A stretch of DNA of 64,000 nucleotides from Psychrobacter sp. I-STPA6b (GCF_020662265.1 NZ_VEWM01000010.1:372001-436000); one strand, 5' to 3'. Positions 39,652 through 51,187 are shown, counted from the first letter of the stretch. Numbers and translations: made by a program. Notes: generated from the sequence alone by a model not told the origin.

Positions 39652-42600
39652 ATGCGTCTAAAATCCCTCAAACTGGCAGGCTTTAAATCCTTTGCCAATC
39701 CGACCACCTTTACCTTCAAATATGGCATTACCGCCATTGTAGGTCCTAATGGTTGTGGCAAATCTAATGTCATTGATGCCATCCGTTGGGTATTGGGTGA
39801 AACCTCTGCCAAGCAGTTGCGGGGTGGGGCGATGAGTGATGTCATCTTTGCAGGCACACAGGACAAAGCGGGCAAAAGCCTTGCCAGTGTTGAGCTGACC
39901 TTTGAGCATACCCAAGATGAACACACCGGTATACGCCATGAGCTAAACCTATATCACGAACTGTCAGTGCGTCGTCAGGTTAATAAAGAGGGCAAATCAG
40001 ACTACTTTATCAATGGCACACGCTGTCGTCGTCGTGATGTGATTGATGTATTTTTGGGAACAGGGCTTGGCTCACGTAGCTATGCAGTGATTGAGCAGGG
40101 TATGATTGGGCGGATTGTTGACTCAAGCCCCATGCAGTTGCGTGAGTTTATCGAAGAAGCGGCAGGGGTGTCACGCTATCAAGCCCGCCGAGAAGAAACG
40201 CAAAAAAAGCTGGAAAAAACCGCAGAAAACCTAGCCCGTCTTAATGATGTCAGTAGTGAGCTGGAAAAACGACAAAAAACGCTTGCCAAACAAGCCGAAA
40301 ATGCCAAGCGTTATCAAGCCATTCAAACCGAATTAGAAGAAGTACAAAAACAGCTTGCCATCACTCAACTGGTCAATGCCAAACTGCAACAACAACAGCA
40401 CAAAGCCCAATTTGATAGCCTACAACAGCAAATCAATACTGAGCAACAGCAAATCAGCAGTCAAAAAACCAAACTGGCAAAAATAAACGAACGACTTGCT
40501 GAATCAGAATGGCTTAAAGACAATGCCAAAGAGCGACAGCACCAGTACCAGCTTGCCTTGCAACAGCAACAACACCAACTACAAAGCCTACAAAATGAGC
40601 TAGAGCAGGACGAACGGCGTTTGCAAACTCTGCTTGCTAAGCAACAGCAAAACGTCAAAGAGCAAGCTGAGCTAACCGACAGCTTGCAACAACAGCAAGC
40701 CCACCTTGATAAGTTGCAACCACAATTTGACACCCTGCAACAACAGCTAAACGACCAAAATCTTGAACAAAATAGCCAATCACTTGCTATGCTCAACAAA
40801 CAATGGCAACAAGTGCAACAACAGTTAGGGGCATTGCAAGATAGCGAGCGACAACTTGAGCAACAGCATGCCCTAGCCAAGCAAGCCCAAGAGCAAATCA
40901 ACAATCAGCTGAATAGATGGCAACAAAAACAGCAACTCTGGCAACAGCAGTGGCAGGCTTATCAACAAGCCAATCAGCAAACGAGTGAAGTCAGTGATGA
41001 CAATCTCAACCTGCCTTTTGCTGAGCAGATTGAGCAACTTAACGTACAGATTGCCAGCTTAAACCGTCAGCAAGACAATATCGCTGATGAGAGAGAACTG
41101 CTACAGCCCAAGTTTCATGAGGTTAAACAGCAATTATTAAGCCAGCAAAACAGCCATAATAGCTTAGAAAAACGCCATGCCAGTTTATCAGGGCAGTATG
41201 ATGCCCTGCACCGTATTGTTTACTCCCCAAAGCCTCAAACACCACAAGCACAGCAAACCCAAGTAACACAAACCAGCCACAAACAAAATATAGCCAATCA
41301 ATCTAACCAACCTGCAAACAACTGGCTATCTGAGCTATCGCTATCTAAGCTACCAAAACTCAGTGAGCAAATTGAATTAAGCCAACAAGGTAAAGCGTTT
41401 GCCAATACTCTGGATATGTGGCTTGCAATGTGGTTAGATAGTCGGGTATTTGCTGATTTTTTTAATGATGAATTAAATGGGAAGGCTGTAACAGATAAAA
41501 TAAATTTTGCGGTATTAGCACAACTTAGCCAACAAATACACAGCCAAACAGACAAGGGTACTGATACAAAGGCGGATAAAAAATCAGGTAAAAAAACGGA
41601 TAACAAAGCTCAATCCATTAACCAACCCATTAATAGTATCTGGTTTACTCAGTGTGAAAGTAATCACAACTTGTTAACTGCTGATAAGCAACACGCCTTA
41701 TCCATCGTGCCACTATCTGAACTGATTGCCAAACCACAACTGGCATTGTGGCAACAGTGCTATTTATATGTCGGTGATGATAACAATGCTAAACCGACCA
41801 CGCATACTTTGAGTGTATTATTCAAAAATCTACCTTTGGGGGCGATTGTCTTAACCAAAACAGGGTGGCTGATTAGCCAAGTTGGGGCAGTGCATATCAG
41901 TAAATTGGCAGGTAAGAATTATCAAAATAATGCCAATCAAGCCCACTTTTTAAGCCAACGCCTAGAAAAAGAACAGCAACAAGCACAGTTAGCACAGCTT
42001 GAAGAGGAACTTGAGCAATTAGAAAGCCAAATAGACGACAGCAATCAATTTATCAAACAACTCACCACTGAGCATGACCATCTTAGCGTTAACCTAGAAG
42101 AGTTAACCGCCCAAGCCACTGCCTTAACAGGGCAACAGCACCAAACGCAAGGGCAACTGCGTGAGCTACAAAATAAATTTGAACGGCAACAAAGTGAACA
42201 AGCTCGTTTGCAACAAGAGCGTGAGCAACTCGAGCAAGAAAAACAAGAATTAACCACTGAGCAAAATAAGCTAACTGATAAACTGACAAATGTCACCCAA
42301 GACTTAGCAGAGCTACAACCCAAACTGAGCGACTATCAACAACGCAATGAGCAACTGGCAGAGCAAAGAGCGACTGCCCAACGTCAACAGCAAGAAAATG
42401 CCAATGCCCTGCAAGCCCTACAGCTTGAAATACAACAAAGTAAACTGGCGATACAACATCAACAGCAACAGCTTGAAAAGCTACAAGTGGAAGCTGAGCG
42501 TTTGCAGAGCAGTGAGCAAAAAACCCAAACCTATTATCAAAGCAAACAACAAAAATTGCCCAAACTAGAAGAGGCAGTAAAAACGGCTAATCAAGCCCAT

Positions 42601-43590
42601 CATGAACAGCAAATTGCCTTTGAGGAACATCTTGCGAGCGTTAATGGGTTTAAAAATGAGCAGGCACAGCACCAAGCACAGCTTGATGAGTGGCAAAATA
42701 AATTAACCCAGATTCAGCAGGCATTTAGTGATTGTCGCAGTCAGCTTGCCGTTGCTAATGAACGTATTACCGAGGCAAGTGAACGCTTGCAAGCCTTAGA
42801 TAGTGGGATTAGCCCGTCGACCATTTTGGCAGAAATGATTGCTCATGGCGGTGAGCAGTGGGCAAAACGCCATGCCTCTAATAGGAATAACTTAGAGCAA
42901 CTGCACCAGCAAGAAAATCAGCTAAAACAACAGCTTGATAAAATCGGTGCGGTGAATTTAACCGCCGTTGCCGAGCTTGAGGAGGTTGATGCCAGACTTG
43001 CCCCATTACAGCAACAGATTGATGATATTCGCCAAAGCATGGATACCCTAACCGATGCCATCGCCACCATTGATGGCAAAACCAAAACCCTATTTATGCA
43101 CACCTTAGAGGCGGTGAATCGTGATTTGGCAGAGTTATTTACCAAAGTGTTTGGCGGTGGTCATGCCAGTTTGACTTTGCAACAAGATGATAGCTTGAGC
43201 AAAGCTGAGCAGTGGCGGGCAGGTATTGAATTGATGGCTCAACCAAAGGGTAAGAAAAATAGTCGACTGGCGGTGTTGTCAGGAGGTGAGAAAACCTTGA
43301 CCGCATTAAGCCTGATTTTTGCCATTTTTAAACAGCACCCAGCTCCATTTTGTGTGCTTGATGAGGTCGATGCTCCCTTAGATGATGCCAATGTTGGACG
43401 TTTTACCAACCTAATCCATGAGCTGGCAGGTGAGGTACAGTTTATTTTTATTAGCCATAATAAACTGGCGATGCAAATTGCTGATGAGCTAAAAGGGATT
43501 ACCATGCCCAATGCTGGCATATCAACATTGGTCAGTGTCACTTTAGATGAGGCAGAGCAGTATCTTGAAACAAATACCAATCCTATTTAA
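39652..43590 (+). CDS. smc: Chromosome segregation ATPase SMC
   Basis: Condensin-type SMC protein that loops and segregates DNA. N-terminal Walker A GPNGCGKSN (about 32-40) and GETSAKQLRGG; C-terminal ABC signature LSGGEKTLTALSL and Walker B FCVLDEVDAPLDDANV. Two long coiled coils very rich in Gln flank a hinge at about 545-760. At 1312 residues it is longer than the usual 1150-1200; the extra length lies in the coils and in low-complexity insertions in the hinge region (TQVTQTSHKQ near 540 and a KADKKSGKKTDNK stretch near 645). The order smc-zipA-ligA is conserved in Pseudomonadales. No scpA/scpB genes adjoin it. Confidence 0.95.
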   Translation: MRLKSLKLAGFKSFANPTTFTFKYGITAIVGPNGCGKSNVIDAIRWVLGETSAKQLRGGAMSDVIFAGTQDKAGKSLASVELTFEHTQDEHTGIRHELNLYHELSVRRQVNKEGKSDYFINGTRCRRRDVIDVFLGTGLGSRSYAVIEQGMIGRIVDSSPMQLREFIEEAAGVSRYQARREETQKKLEKTAENLARLNDVSSELEKRQKTLAKQAENAKRYQAIQTELEEVQKQLAITQLVNAKLQQQQHKAQFDSLQQQINTEQQQISSQKTKLAKINERLAESEWLKDNAKERQHQYQLALQQQQHQLQSLQNELEQDERRLQTLLAKQQQNVKEQAELTDSLQQQQAHLDKLQPQFDTLQQQLNDQNLEQNSQSLAMLNKQWQQVQQQLGALQDSERQLEQQHALAKQAQEQINNQLNRWQQKQQLWQQQWQAYQQANQQTSEVSDDNLNLPFAEQIEQLNVQIASLNRQQDNIADERELLQPKFHEVKQQLLSQQNSHNSLEKRHASLSGQYDALHRIVYSPKPQTPQAQQTQVTQTSHKQNIANQSNQPANNWLSELSLSKLPKLSEQIELSQQGKAFANTLDMWLAMWLDSRVFADFFNDELNGKAVTDKINFAVLAQLSQQIHSQTDKGTDTKADKKSGKKTDNKAQSINQPINSIWFTQCESNHNLLTADKQHALSIVPLSELIAKPQLALWQQCYLYVGDDNNAKPTTHTLSVLFKNLPLGAIVLTKTGWLISQVGAVHISKLAGKNYQNNANQAHFLSQRLEKEQQQAQLAQLEEELEQLESQIDDSNQFIKQLTTEHDHLSVNLEELTAQATALTGQQHQTQGQLRELQNKFERQQSEQARLQQEREQLEQEKQELTTEQNKLTDKLTNVTQDLAELQPKLSDYQQRNEQLAEQRATAQRQQQENANALQALQLEIQQSKLAIQHQQQQLEKLQVEAERLQSSEQKTQTYYQSKQQKLPKLEEAVKTANQAHHEQQIAFEEHLASVNGFKNEQAQHQAQLDEWQNKLTQIQQAFSDCRSQLAVANERITEASERLQALDSGISPSTILAEMIAHGGEQWAKRHASNRNNLEQLHQQENQLKQQLDKIGAVNLTAVAELEEVDARLAPLQQQIDDIRQSMDTLTDAIATIDGKTKTLFMHTLEAVNRDLAELFTKVFGGGHASLTLQQDDSLSKAEQWRAGIELMAQPKGKKNSRLAVLSGGEKTLTALSLIFAIFKQHPAPFCVLDEVDAPLDDANVGRFTNLIHELAGEVQFIFISHNKLAMQIADELKGITMPNAGISTLVSVTLDEAEQYLETNTNPI

Positions 43591-43779
43591 TCTGATAGGA
43601 TGAGTGGCTAAATATAGGTATTGATTTGTGATGAAGATTTATGGCTCAGTTAATGACGGCTTATGGTAACCATGCTAGACTATGGGCATCTGAGCTGTGC
43701 TGTATTAACCCATCATTTCTATTATTCTGCTGTTATTTATTTTGCTAATTAATTATTAAAGTATAGGGGCATCGTTATC

Positions 43780-44769
43780 ATGACCACGACTGAGATTATT
43801 CTGATTGTTATTGCTGTTTTAATCATGCTTGCAGGGTTATACATGATGTATCGTGGTATGAAGCGGCGTGCTGCTAAGCAACAAGCAGCCTTAATTCGTG
43901 ATAAAAATGGTATCCCTATTTTGCCCCGTCATGAGCGCAATTTGGTCGATGAGCCAGATTTTGATGATAGCTTGGGTGGCGAAACGGTGATTACCCCTGA
44001 CCGTAGTCATTTGCAAGCAGTGATTGATGAAACTCCAGCACAGACAGATGCGATGTCAGCTTATGATGCTACAGCACAAGCATATGATAGTGATCACCTA
44101 ACTGCTGAGCAAGCACAATGGGAAGCTGAGCGTCGTCAAGCTGATGATCAGGAGGTTTCAGCTCTTTCAAAAGAGATATTAGATGATAAAGAGGCAGAGC
44201 CGGATTTATTTTCAAATCTGGCTTCAGCAACAGCGAATATCTCACCAGCGGTTGAGACTGCTGAAGCGCCAGCATTCACTGAAAACAGCCCCATATTAGA
44301 TAACCATCTAATGGCATCTGCTGATCAAGATCAAAACAGCCCACTTAACCATGCGACAGAGAATGTTAATATTACCCTTGTTCCAGAAGATGGCTTTCGA
44401 GTCATTGATGGTGTGACTTTACTGGCGATTGTCGATCAGTATGGTATGAAATATGGGGCAATGAATATGTTTCACCGTTATGAGAATAAAGACGGTACAG
44501 GCATATTATGGTTTAGTATGATGGGGGTCAATCATGATGGTATCACACCATTTGACCTAAATACATTGCCACAATCACGATATAACGGCTTGGTATTTTT
44601 CTTATCTCTTCCTCATCCTAAAGCATTACAGGGTTTCGATAGTATGATAAGCAGTGCAGTGATGATTGCCAAGGAGCTGGATTTAAAAGTGTTGGATGAG
44701 AATCATCAGCCACTGACTCGGGAACAAAAACAAAAAATGCGTCATCAAATACGTGAGTTTCAATATTAG
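43780..44769 (+). CDS. zipA: Cell division protein ZipA
   Basis: Membrane anchor of the FtsZ ring. N-terminal hydrophobic helix (about 5-24, IILIVIAVLIMLAGLYMMY) followed by a basic patch, an acidic flexible linker (about 50-205), and a C-terminal ZipA domain (about 207-325) that binds the FtsZ tail, with MNMFHRYENKDGTG and LVFFLSLPHPKALQGFDSM. 329 residues. Start preceded by ATAGGGGC. Its place between smc and ligA is the normal one. Confidence 0.94.
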   Translation: MTTTEIILIVIAVLIMLAGLYMMYRGMKRRAAKQQAALIRDKNGIPILPRHERNLVDEPDFDDSLGGETVITPDRSHLQAVIDETPAQTDAMSAYDATAQAYDSDHLTAEQAQWEAERRQADDQEVSALSKEILDDKEAEPDLFSNLASATANISPAVETAEAPAFTENSPILDNHLMASADQDQNSPLNHATENVNITLVPEDGFRVIDGVTLLAIVDQYGMKYGAMNMFHRYENKDGTGILWFSMMGVNHDGITPFDLNTLPQSRYNGLVFFLSLPHPKALQGFDSMISSAVMIAKELDLKVLDENHQPLTREQKQKMRHQIREFQY

Positions 44770-44868
44770 TATCCTAATGGCAAAGATTGCCTGATTTGAC
44801 AGAACTGCTCCCCCAAAACCTATATAAAATTGCTATCATATCGCCATCTAATTTCTTACTAACAATGA

Positions 44869-46917
<2,049 letters not shown>

Positions 46918-46920
46918 TAT

Positions 46921-47841
46921 ATGAGTACTTATAATTTAGAAAAGTTAGACAAAGAAACTCAGGAACAGATTATAAAACTACAAAAAGTTACTCGGAACAA
47001 AGACGGAAAAGAACAGTATGCTCAAGCTCAATTAGATATCGGGAGGGTTTTTTTTAATAAGAGCGATTTTCAGCAAGCCATTGATGTATGGCAAAATATT
47101 CTACCTGAAGATAGTGATGAAATTCATGCAAAGGTACAGTTTAATATTGGATTAGCTTTTAAAGAACTGGAAAGATCTCAGGATGCTGTTGAAACATGGC
47201 AAAATATTCTACCTGAAGATAGTTCAGAAGCTTATACAAGGGCACAGTTTAGTATTGCTCAATATTACTTAGGAAAAGAACAATATAAAGAGGCAATAAA
47301 GCATTACACTGAGTCTAAGTCGTTTTATCGTTATGAATCGGAGTGTTTTATTAAGATATGTAATTTACTTATTACAGATAATAGCAGAGAAGTAGGAAAG
47401 TTATATCAAAAGCTATTTAATCTAGTATTAGATATTATATATATATTAAAAGTTGACTTTAATTATCGAGGTAGTCAATCTTCTGATAGTCAGCCAGCAG
47501 AACGTAAATTAGCTCATTATACCAGCCCTGCAACTGCTGATATATTACTTAACCAAAAAGGCAAGGAGAAAGCCAGTCCATTCCGCCTAAATACTATTAA
47601 TAATGTTAATGATCCGAGTGAAGGGCAGTTGTTATTAGATTATTTAAAGCATGATAAACAAAATAGGTATATCAATCCTGATTTTGATGCTGATTTTCAT
47701 GCTTTTGTAAGCTGTTTTACCTTTAATCATGACAGCTTAAATCAGTTTCGTCTTTATGGAAAAAAAGATAACCTTGAGGCATCAGGTGTCAGCTTAGTAT
47801 TTAATAAAAATTTTTTAATAATCAAGGATTTAATGGGCTGA
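46921..47841 (+). CDS. TPR-DUF2971 protein, N-terminal part (gene split by a frameshift)
   Basis: Residues about 25-145 form three TPR-like helical repeats (VFFNKSDFQQAIDVWQNILPEDS and two similar). From about 195 begins a DUF2971-type domain (LAHYTSPATADILL, NNVNDPSEGQLLLD, FVSCFTFNHDSLNQFRLYG). The frame then stops at 47839-47841, whereas the family continues; the rest lies in the -1 frame. The junction is T TTT TTA at 47811-47817. Start directly after ligA with GGGGGAG as ribosome site. Clearly more AT- and Lys-rich than ligA, so probably acquired. DUF2971 function is unknown; such genes often sit in variable or defence-related loci. Confidence 0.75.
   Translation: MSTYNLEKLDKETQEQIIKLQKVTRNKDGKEQYAQAQLDIGRVFFNKSDFQQAIDVWQNILPEDSDEIHAKVQFNIGLAFKELERSQDAVETWQNILPEDSSEAYTRAQFSIAQYYLGKEQYKEAIKHYTESKSFYRYESECFIKICNLLITDNSREVGKLYQKLFNLVLDIIYILKVDFNYRGSQSSDSQPAERKLAHYTSPATADILLNQKGKEKASPFRLNTINNVNDPSEGQLLLDYLKHDKQNRYINPDFDADFHAFVSCFTFNHDSLNQFRLYGKKDNLEASGVSLVFNKNFLIIKDLMG
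47811..47817 (+). other. T TTT TTA heptamer at the frame junction
   Basis: In the upstream frame the codons read AAT TTT TTA. A -1 slip on TTTTTTA would continue as AAT AAT CAA GGA into the downstream frame, with the upstream-frame stop 22 bases later. A T-run of seven instead of six would give the same fused product. This is either a slippage/phase-variable tract, a programmed frameshift site or a plain inactivating deletion. Confidence 0.6.
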
Positions 47842-48551
47842 CTAATTTAGCTATTTATGACCAGACCAACTCTATTGCCGATAGGGAAATTGAGTTGCAA
47901 GAAAAGAGTGAAAAAGATTTAGATATATCTAATGTGAGTATTGGTAAGCAACCTATTATGCGTTGTGTTTATATTGACCCAGCATGCATCTATGAAGATG
48001 CTAGCAATGATTACGTCCATCTAGCCCAGCGTAATCGAATTACTTTTTATCGTGAGTCTAGCAATGATAGTAAGCAGGCTGAACAAAATTGGATAGATTA
48101 TCAGAAGTTTATAAATGATAAGACAAATGATTTTAAAAGAGAATTTAATAAGTTAAAAGCTACTTATAAAGACTTAGAAAAAGCAGAGAAAAGCTATAAA
48201 AAACTTGTACAAGACAAGAAAAAGTTAGATAAAAATTATTGTGACTTATTAAAAGAGTATGATACTTTGCTTAATGAAATTTTATTACCTTTAAAGTACT
48301 TGATTAAGCATGCCGCATTTCAAGAAGAGCAGGAATGTCGGATGGTTTATATCACCTCGTTAAAAGAGGATAAAGTTAAGTTGGATTTTGGAAGATTTCT
48401 ATATGTAGAATACAATGAGTCTGTAAAGGATAATTTAGATAAAGTCTATATTGCACCTGCTGCTACTCAATATCAACCATATCTGGCTAAGTTACTAAGT
48501 GATACCGAAGTTAAAATTGAGCTTTCAAAAAATCCTTATAGACTAAAATGA
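47817..48551 (+). pseudogene. TPR-DUF2971 gene, C-terminal part in the -1 frame
   Basis: Continuation of the preceding protein: after the junction the frame reads NNQGFNGLTNLAIYDQ and runs 244 codons to 48551 without interruption. It carries RCVYIDPACIYED, a Lys/Glu-rich coiled-coil insertion (about 47895-48260 region end, KDLEKAEKSYKKLVQDKKK), then HAAFQEEQECRMVYITS and a KVYIAPAATQYQPYLAKLL ending typical of DUF2971 proteins. It has no convincing start codon or ribosome site of its own. Labelled pseudogene because a frameshift is needed, but the intact second half suggests that the break is recent or bypassed. Confidence 0.7.
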
Positions 48552-48652
48552 GTTTTTTTAATATAGCCCTGTAAGACATATTAGCAAATACCTAATACGC
48601 CCATTTTCTATCATTTGGTGGGTTTGCTTGGTCAGCTCAAAATAATCAAAAC

Positions 48653-48985
48653 CTATTCCTCAATAATCAGCATACCTGCTGATTTTGCCCCTCTTGTGCC
48701 ACCAGTTAGCACCACAATATCACGACTGCTATCCAGCTCATTTAACAGATTTGCAAATCTCGGTGCTTTGCTACCACCGCCACATAGCACATAAATTGTG
48801 CCTTCGCTTGCGTCCAGTAAGTCTTTATTTACACCATCATTAACAGGTTGATTGACCGCTCCCTCAATATGCCCCGCCTGATAAGCCTCAGGGTCACGCA
48901 CGTCATAAATGGTTGCAGTTTGGGTGGTTAAATTATTATCTGCCAACTCTTGAGCAAGCTTAGTGACATGAATTTCTCTAATCAT
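48653..48985 (-). CDS. Rhodanese-like domain protein
   Basis: Single-domain rhodanese (110 residues). Features: IYDVRDPEAYQAGHIEGAVN (the DVR...E..GHI..A pattern) and the active-site loop starting at Cys in YVLCGGGSKA. Cytosolic, no signal peptide. It may carry sulfane sulfur like GlpE/PspE. The ATG follows AAGGAAA. It lies between the split DUF2971 gene and a 490-base gap, so no operon context. Confidence 0.88.
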   Translation of the reverse strand: MIREIHVTKLAQELADNNLTTQTATIYDVRDPEAYQAGHIEGAVNQPVNDGVNKDLLDASEGTIYVLCGGGSKAPRFANLLNELDSSRDIVVLTGGTRGAKSAGMLIIEE

Positions 48986-49315
48986 GGGGTTTCCTTAATA
49001 GCCGAATATTCAATTATCTCTGCTAAGTCATGGCGTCAGAGATAATATGGATAAGTAATAGTATAGTCTGCCTACTATAAATTCACCATAGCGTTAACCT
49101 TACTTGATGTACTACATATACTATCTTCACTTGGTTGTCTTGTAGTGAAATTATATGAGATTGACTAAATGGGCTTATCTTATTCTATTCTATGATTAAA
49201 TGATTATACTTAATTGATGATTGTTATTTTGGTTAATAAAATTAAAATTTTTCTTCATTTAAATGATATGTTTTCAATCAATTTAATAGCAAAATAGATG
49301 ACATTTTTATTACTA

Positions 49316-49332
49316 ATGTTATAATATAACAT
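49316..49332. promoter_or_regulatory. 17-base inverted repeat, candidate operator
   Basis: ATGTTATA-A-TATAACAT, a perfect 8-1-8 dyad, centred about 42 bases upstream of the -35 hexamer of the promoter at 49366. Position fits an activator site. The cognate regulator is not obvious in this window. Confidence 0.55.
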
Positions 49333-49365
49333 ATTGATTATAAAGGGATTTTCAAGTAAATAAAA

Positions 49366-49394
49366 TTGTGAATTAATAAAAAAAAGCGTATAAT
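49366..49394 (+). promoter_or_regulatory. Sigma-70-type promoter for the alcohol dehydrogenase
   Basis: TTGTGA, 17-base spacer, TATAAT. A start near 49401 would give a leader of about 76 bases before the ATG at 49477, which has AGGAG. Confidence 0.7.
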
Positions 49395-49476
49395 AAAACC
49401 ATAGCAAAGAAGCTTCTAAGCTACAAAAAACAAATTAATTTGATTTAAATATTGAACACAATAACAGGAGATAACT

Positions 49477-50565
49477 ATGAGTGATAAAATGAAAGCGATG
49501 GTTTATTATGGCGGTGATGATATTCGTTTTGAAGAGCGAGATAAGCCAACTATTTTACAGCCTACCGATGCCATCATCCGTATGACTAAAACTACTATTT
49601 GTGGTACAGATTTGGGGATTTGGAAAGGTAAAAACCCTGAGATTGAAGAAACGGCAAAAGCTGAGACTGGTGAATGGAATGGTCGTATCTTAGGGCATGA
49701 AGGTATCGGTATTGTTGAAGAAGTGGGTGATAGCGTTCGCAACTTTAAAAAAGGCGATAAAGTCATCGTATCTTGTGTTAGCCGTTGTGGCTCGTGCGAA
49801 AATTGCCAAAAACAACTTTATGCTCATTGTGAAAACAAGGGCGGTTGGATTATGGGCTACATGATTGATGGTACACAAGCAGAATATGTGCGTACCCCTT
49901 ATGCAGATAACTCTTTATATAAGCTACCTGAAGAGCTTAATGAAGATGTGGCAGTATTCTTGTCAGACATCTTGCCAACAGGTCATGAAATCGGTGTGCA
50001 GTACGGCGATGTAAAACCCGGTGATACCATCGCCATCGTTGGTGCTGGTCCTGTTGGTATGGGTGTGTTATTGACGGCACAATTTTACTCACCTGCCAAT
50101 ATCATCGTTATCGACCTAGATGACAACCGTCTAGCGATGGCAAAAGAGATGGGTGCTACTCATACTCTAAACTCTGGTGACGGTGATGTGGTTGCCAAAG
50201 TATTAGAGATGACAGATGGTAAAGGTGTAGACAGTGCCATTGAAGCGGTCGGTATTGAGCCAACTTGGGACATCTGCCAAAAAATCGTTAAAGCTGGTGG
50301 TAATATTGCCAACGTCGGGGTACATGGTAAGCCTGTTGAGTTTGAAATCCAAAAACTATGGATTAAAAACCTAACCATCACCACTGGTCTAGTCAATGCT
50401 AACACTACTGGCATGCTACTTAAATCATGTTGCTCTGGTAAACTACCATTAGAAAAATTAGCAACGCACCATTTCAAATTTGCTGAAATGGAAAAAGCCT
50501 ATGATGTGTTTAAACATGCTTCTGAAGAAAATGCGATGAAAGTAATCATTGATTTTGATGAATAA
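49477..50565 (+). CDS. Zinc-dependent medium-chain alcohol dehydrogenase
   Basis: MDR-family NAD(P)-dependent dehydrogenase (362 residues). Catalytic zinc ligands: Cys in TTICGTDLG, then GHEGIG (His-Glu). Structural zinc cysteines: CGSCENCQKQLYAHC. Rossmann nucleotide loop VGAGPVGMG followed by IVIDLDDNRL, where Asp at the strand end suggests NAD. Closest in pattern to the class that includes Pseudomonas-type alcohol and isopropanol dehydrogenases; the substrate is not certain. Single gene with its own promoter and terminator and strong codon bias, so probably well expressed. Confidence 0.9.
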   Translation: MSDKMKAMVYYGGDDIRFEERDKPTILQPTDAIIRMTKTTICGTDLGIWKGKNPEIEETAKAETGEWNGRILGHEGIGIVEEVGDSVRNFKKGDKVIVSCVSRCGSCENCQKQLYAHCENKGGWIMGYMIDGTQAEYVRTPYADNSLYKLPEELNEDVAVFLSDILPTGHEIGVQYGDVKPGDTIAIVGAGPVGMGVLLTAQFYSPANIIVIDLDDNRLAMAKEMGATHTLNSGDGDVVAKVLEMTDGKGVDSAIEAVGIEPTWDICQKIVKAGGNIANVGVHGKPVEFEIQKLWIKNLTITTGLVNANTTGMLLKSCCSGKLPLEKLATHHFKFAEMEKAYDVFKHASEENAMKVIIDFDE

Positions 50566-50586
50566 TTTGTCGTTATTCACTATTTA

Positions 50587-50623
50587 AAAAAATCCCCGAT
50601 ATTTATTATTGGGGATTTTTTTT
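50587..50623 (+). terminator. Terminator after the alcohol dehydrogenase gene
   Basis: AAAAATCCCC / GGGGATTTTT with a 13-base loop and a T-run. Confidence 0.88.
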
Positions 50624-50698
50624 GTGGTTTAATTTATAACGTTAACTCTATATGATGGATAGCCTGTATTTTTATAAGTAGCGACTAGAGATAATAAA

Positions 50699-51154
50699 AT
50701 GATTGATATTGATAAAGCCGAATTAAGTGACGTAAAAAGTATTATTCAAGTGATACACAATAGTATTTTATCTTGTCATGCTGACCATCATAATAATCAA
50801 ACCAGTATTGATGCGTGGTTAGCCAATAAAACAGAGGAAAACCTAGCTTTATGGGTAAAGCATAATTATTCACTTGTTTGTAAACAGGCGGAGAAAATCG
50901 TTGGGTTTTTGCTGATATCAGCAAAAGGTGAGATATTATTAAATTATGTAGAGCCAAACCAACAGCAACAAGGCATTGGCAAGCGTCTATTAGATACTGC
51001 AAAAGTACATTATCGCAATCAAGGTATTAATGAGCTAGGTGCAGAGTCAACCATTACCGCCAAAGCGTTTTATCAAAAAAATGGCTTTGAAGTGATAGAT
51101 GAGATAACCGAAGAGGGTAAGCTGGTGGCTTACCGTATGGTTTGTAAAATTTAA
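50699..51154 (+). CDS. GNAT family N-acetyltransferase (1)
   Basis: Acetyl-CoA-dependent acetyltransferase (151 residues). Acetyl-CoA-binding motif A is NYVEPNQQQQGIGKRLLDTAK (Q/R-x-x-G-x-G/A). The motif B region is AKAFYQKNGFEVIDE. Substrate unknown. A full-length MITE-like element lies directly downstream, separating it from a second GNAT gene. Confidence 0.9.
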   Translation: MIDIDKAELSDVKSIIQVIHNSILSCHADHHNNQTSIDAWLANKTEENLALWVKHNYSLVCKQAEKIVGFLLISAKGEILLNYVEPNQQQQGIGKRLLDTAKVHYRNQGINELGAESTITAKAFYQKNGFEVIDEITEEGKLVAYRMVCKI

Positions 51155-51187
51155 GCGTTTTAAAAGAGAGAATATTCTCTGCTTCTA

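Larger units (their letters stand above)
48986..49476. other. Upstream region of the alcohol dehydrogenase gene
   Basis: 491 very AT-rich bases, no gene seen. It contains a 17-base palindrome and a near-consensus promoter, listed separately. Confidence 0.5.

Noticed and set aside
39645-39939. Two antisense open frames over the smc start
   Set aside because: Shadows of the conserved ATPase codons on the plus strand.
40461-40904. Antisense open frame of 147 codons inside smc, rich in Cys and Ser
   Set aside because: It is the mirror of CAA/CAG glutamine codons in the SMC coiled coil. Composition is abnormal, and no ribosome site or family is seen.
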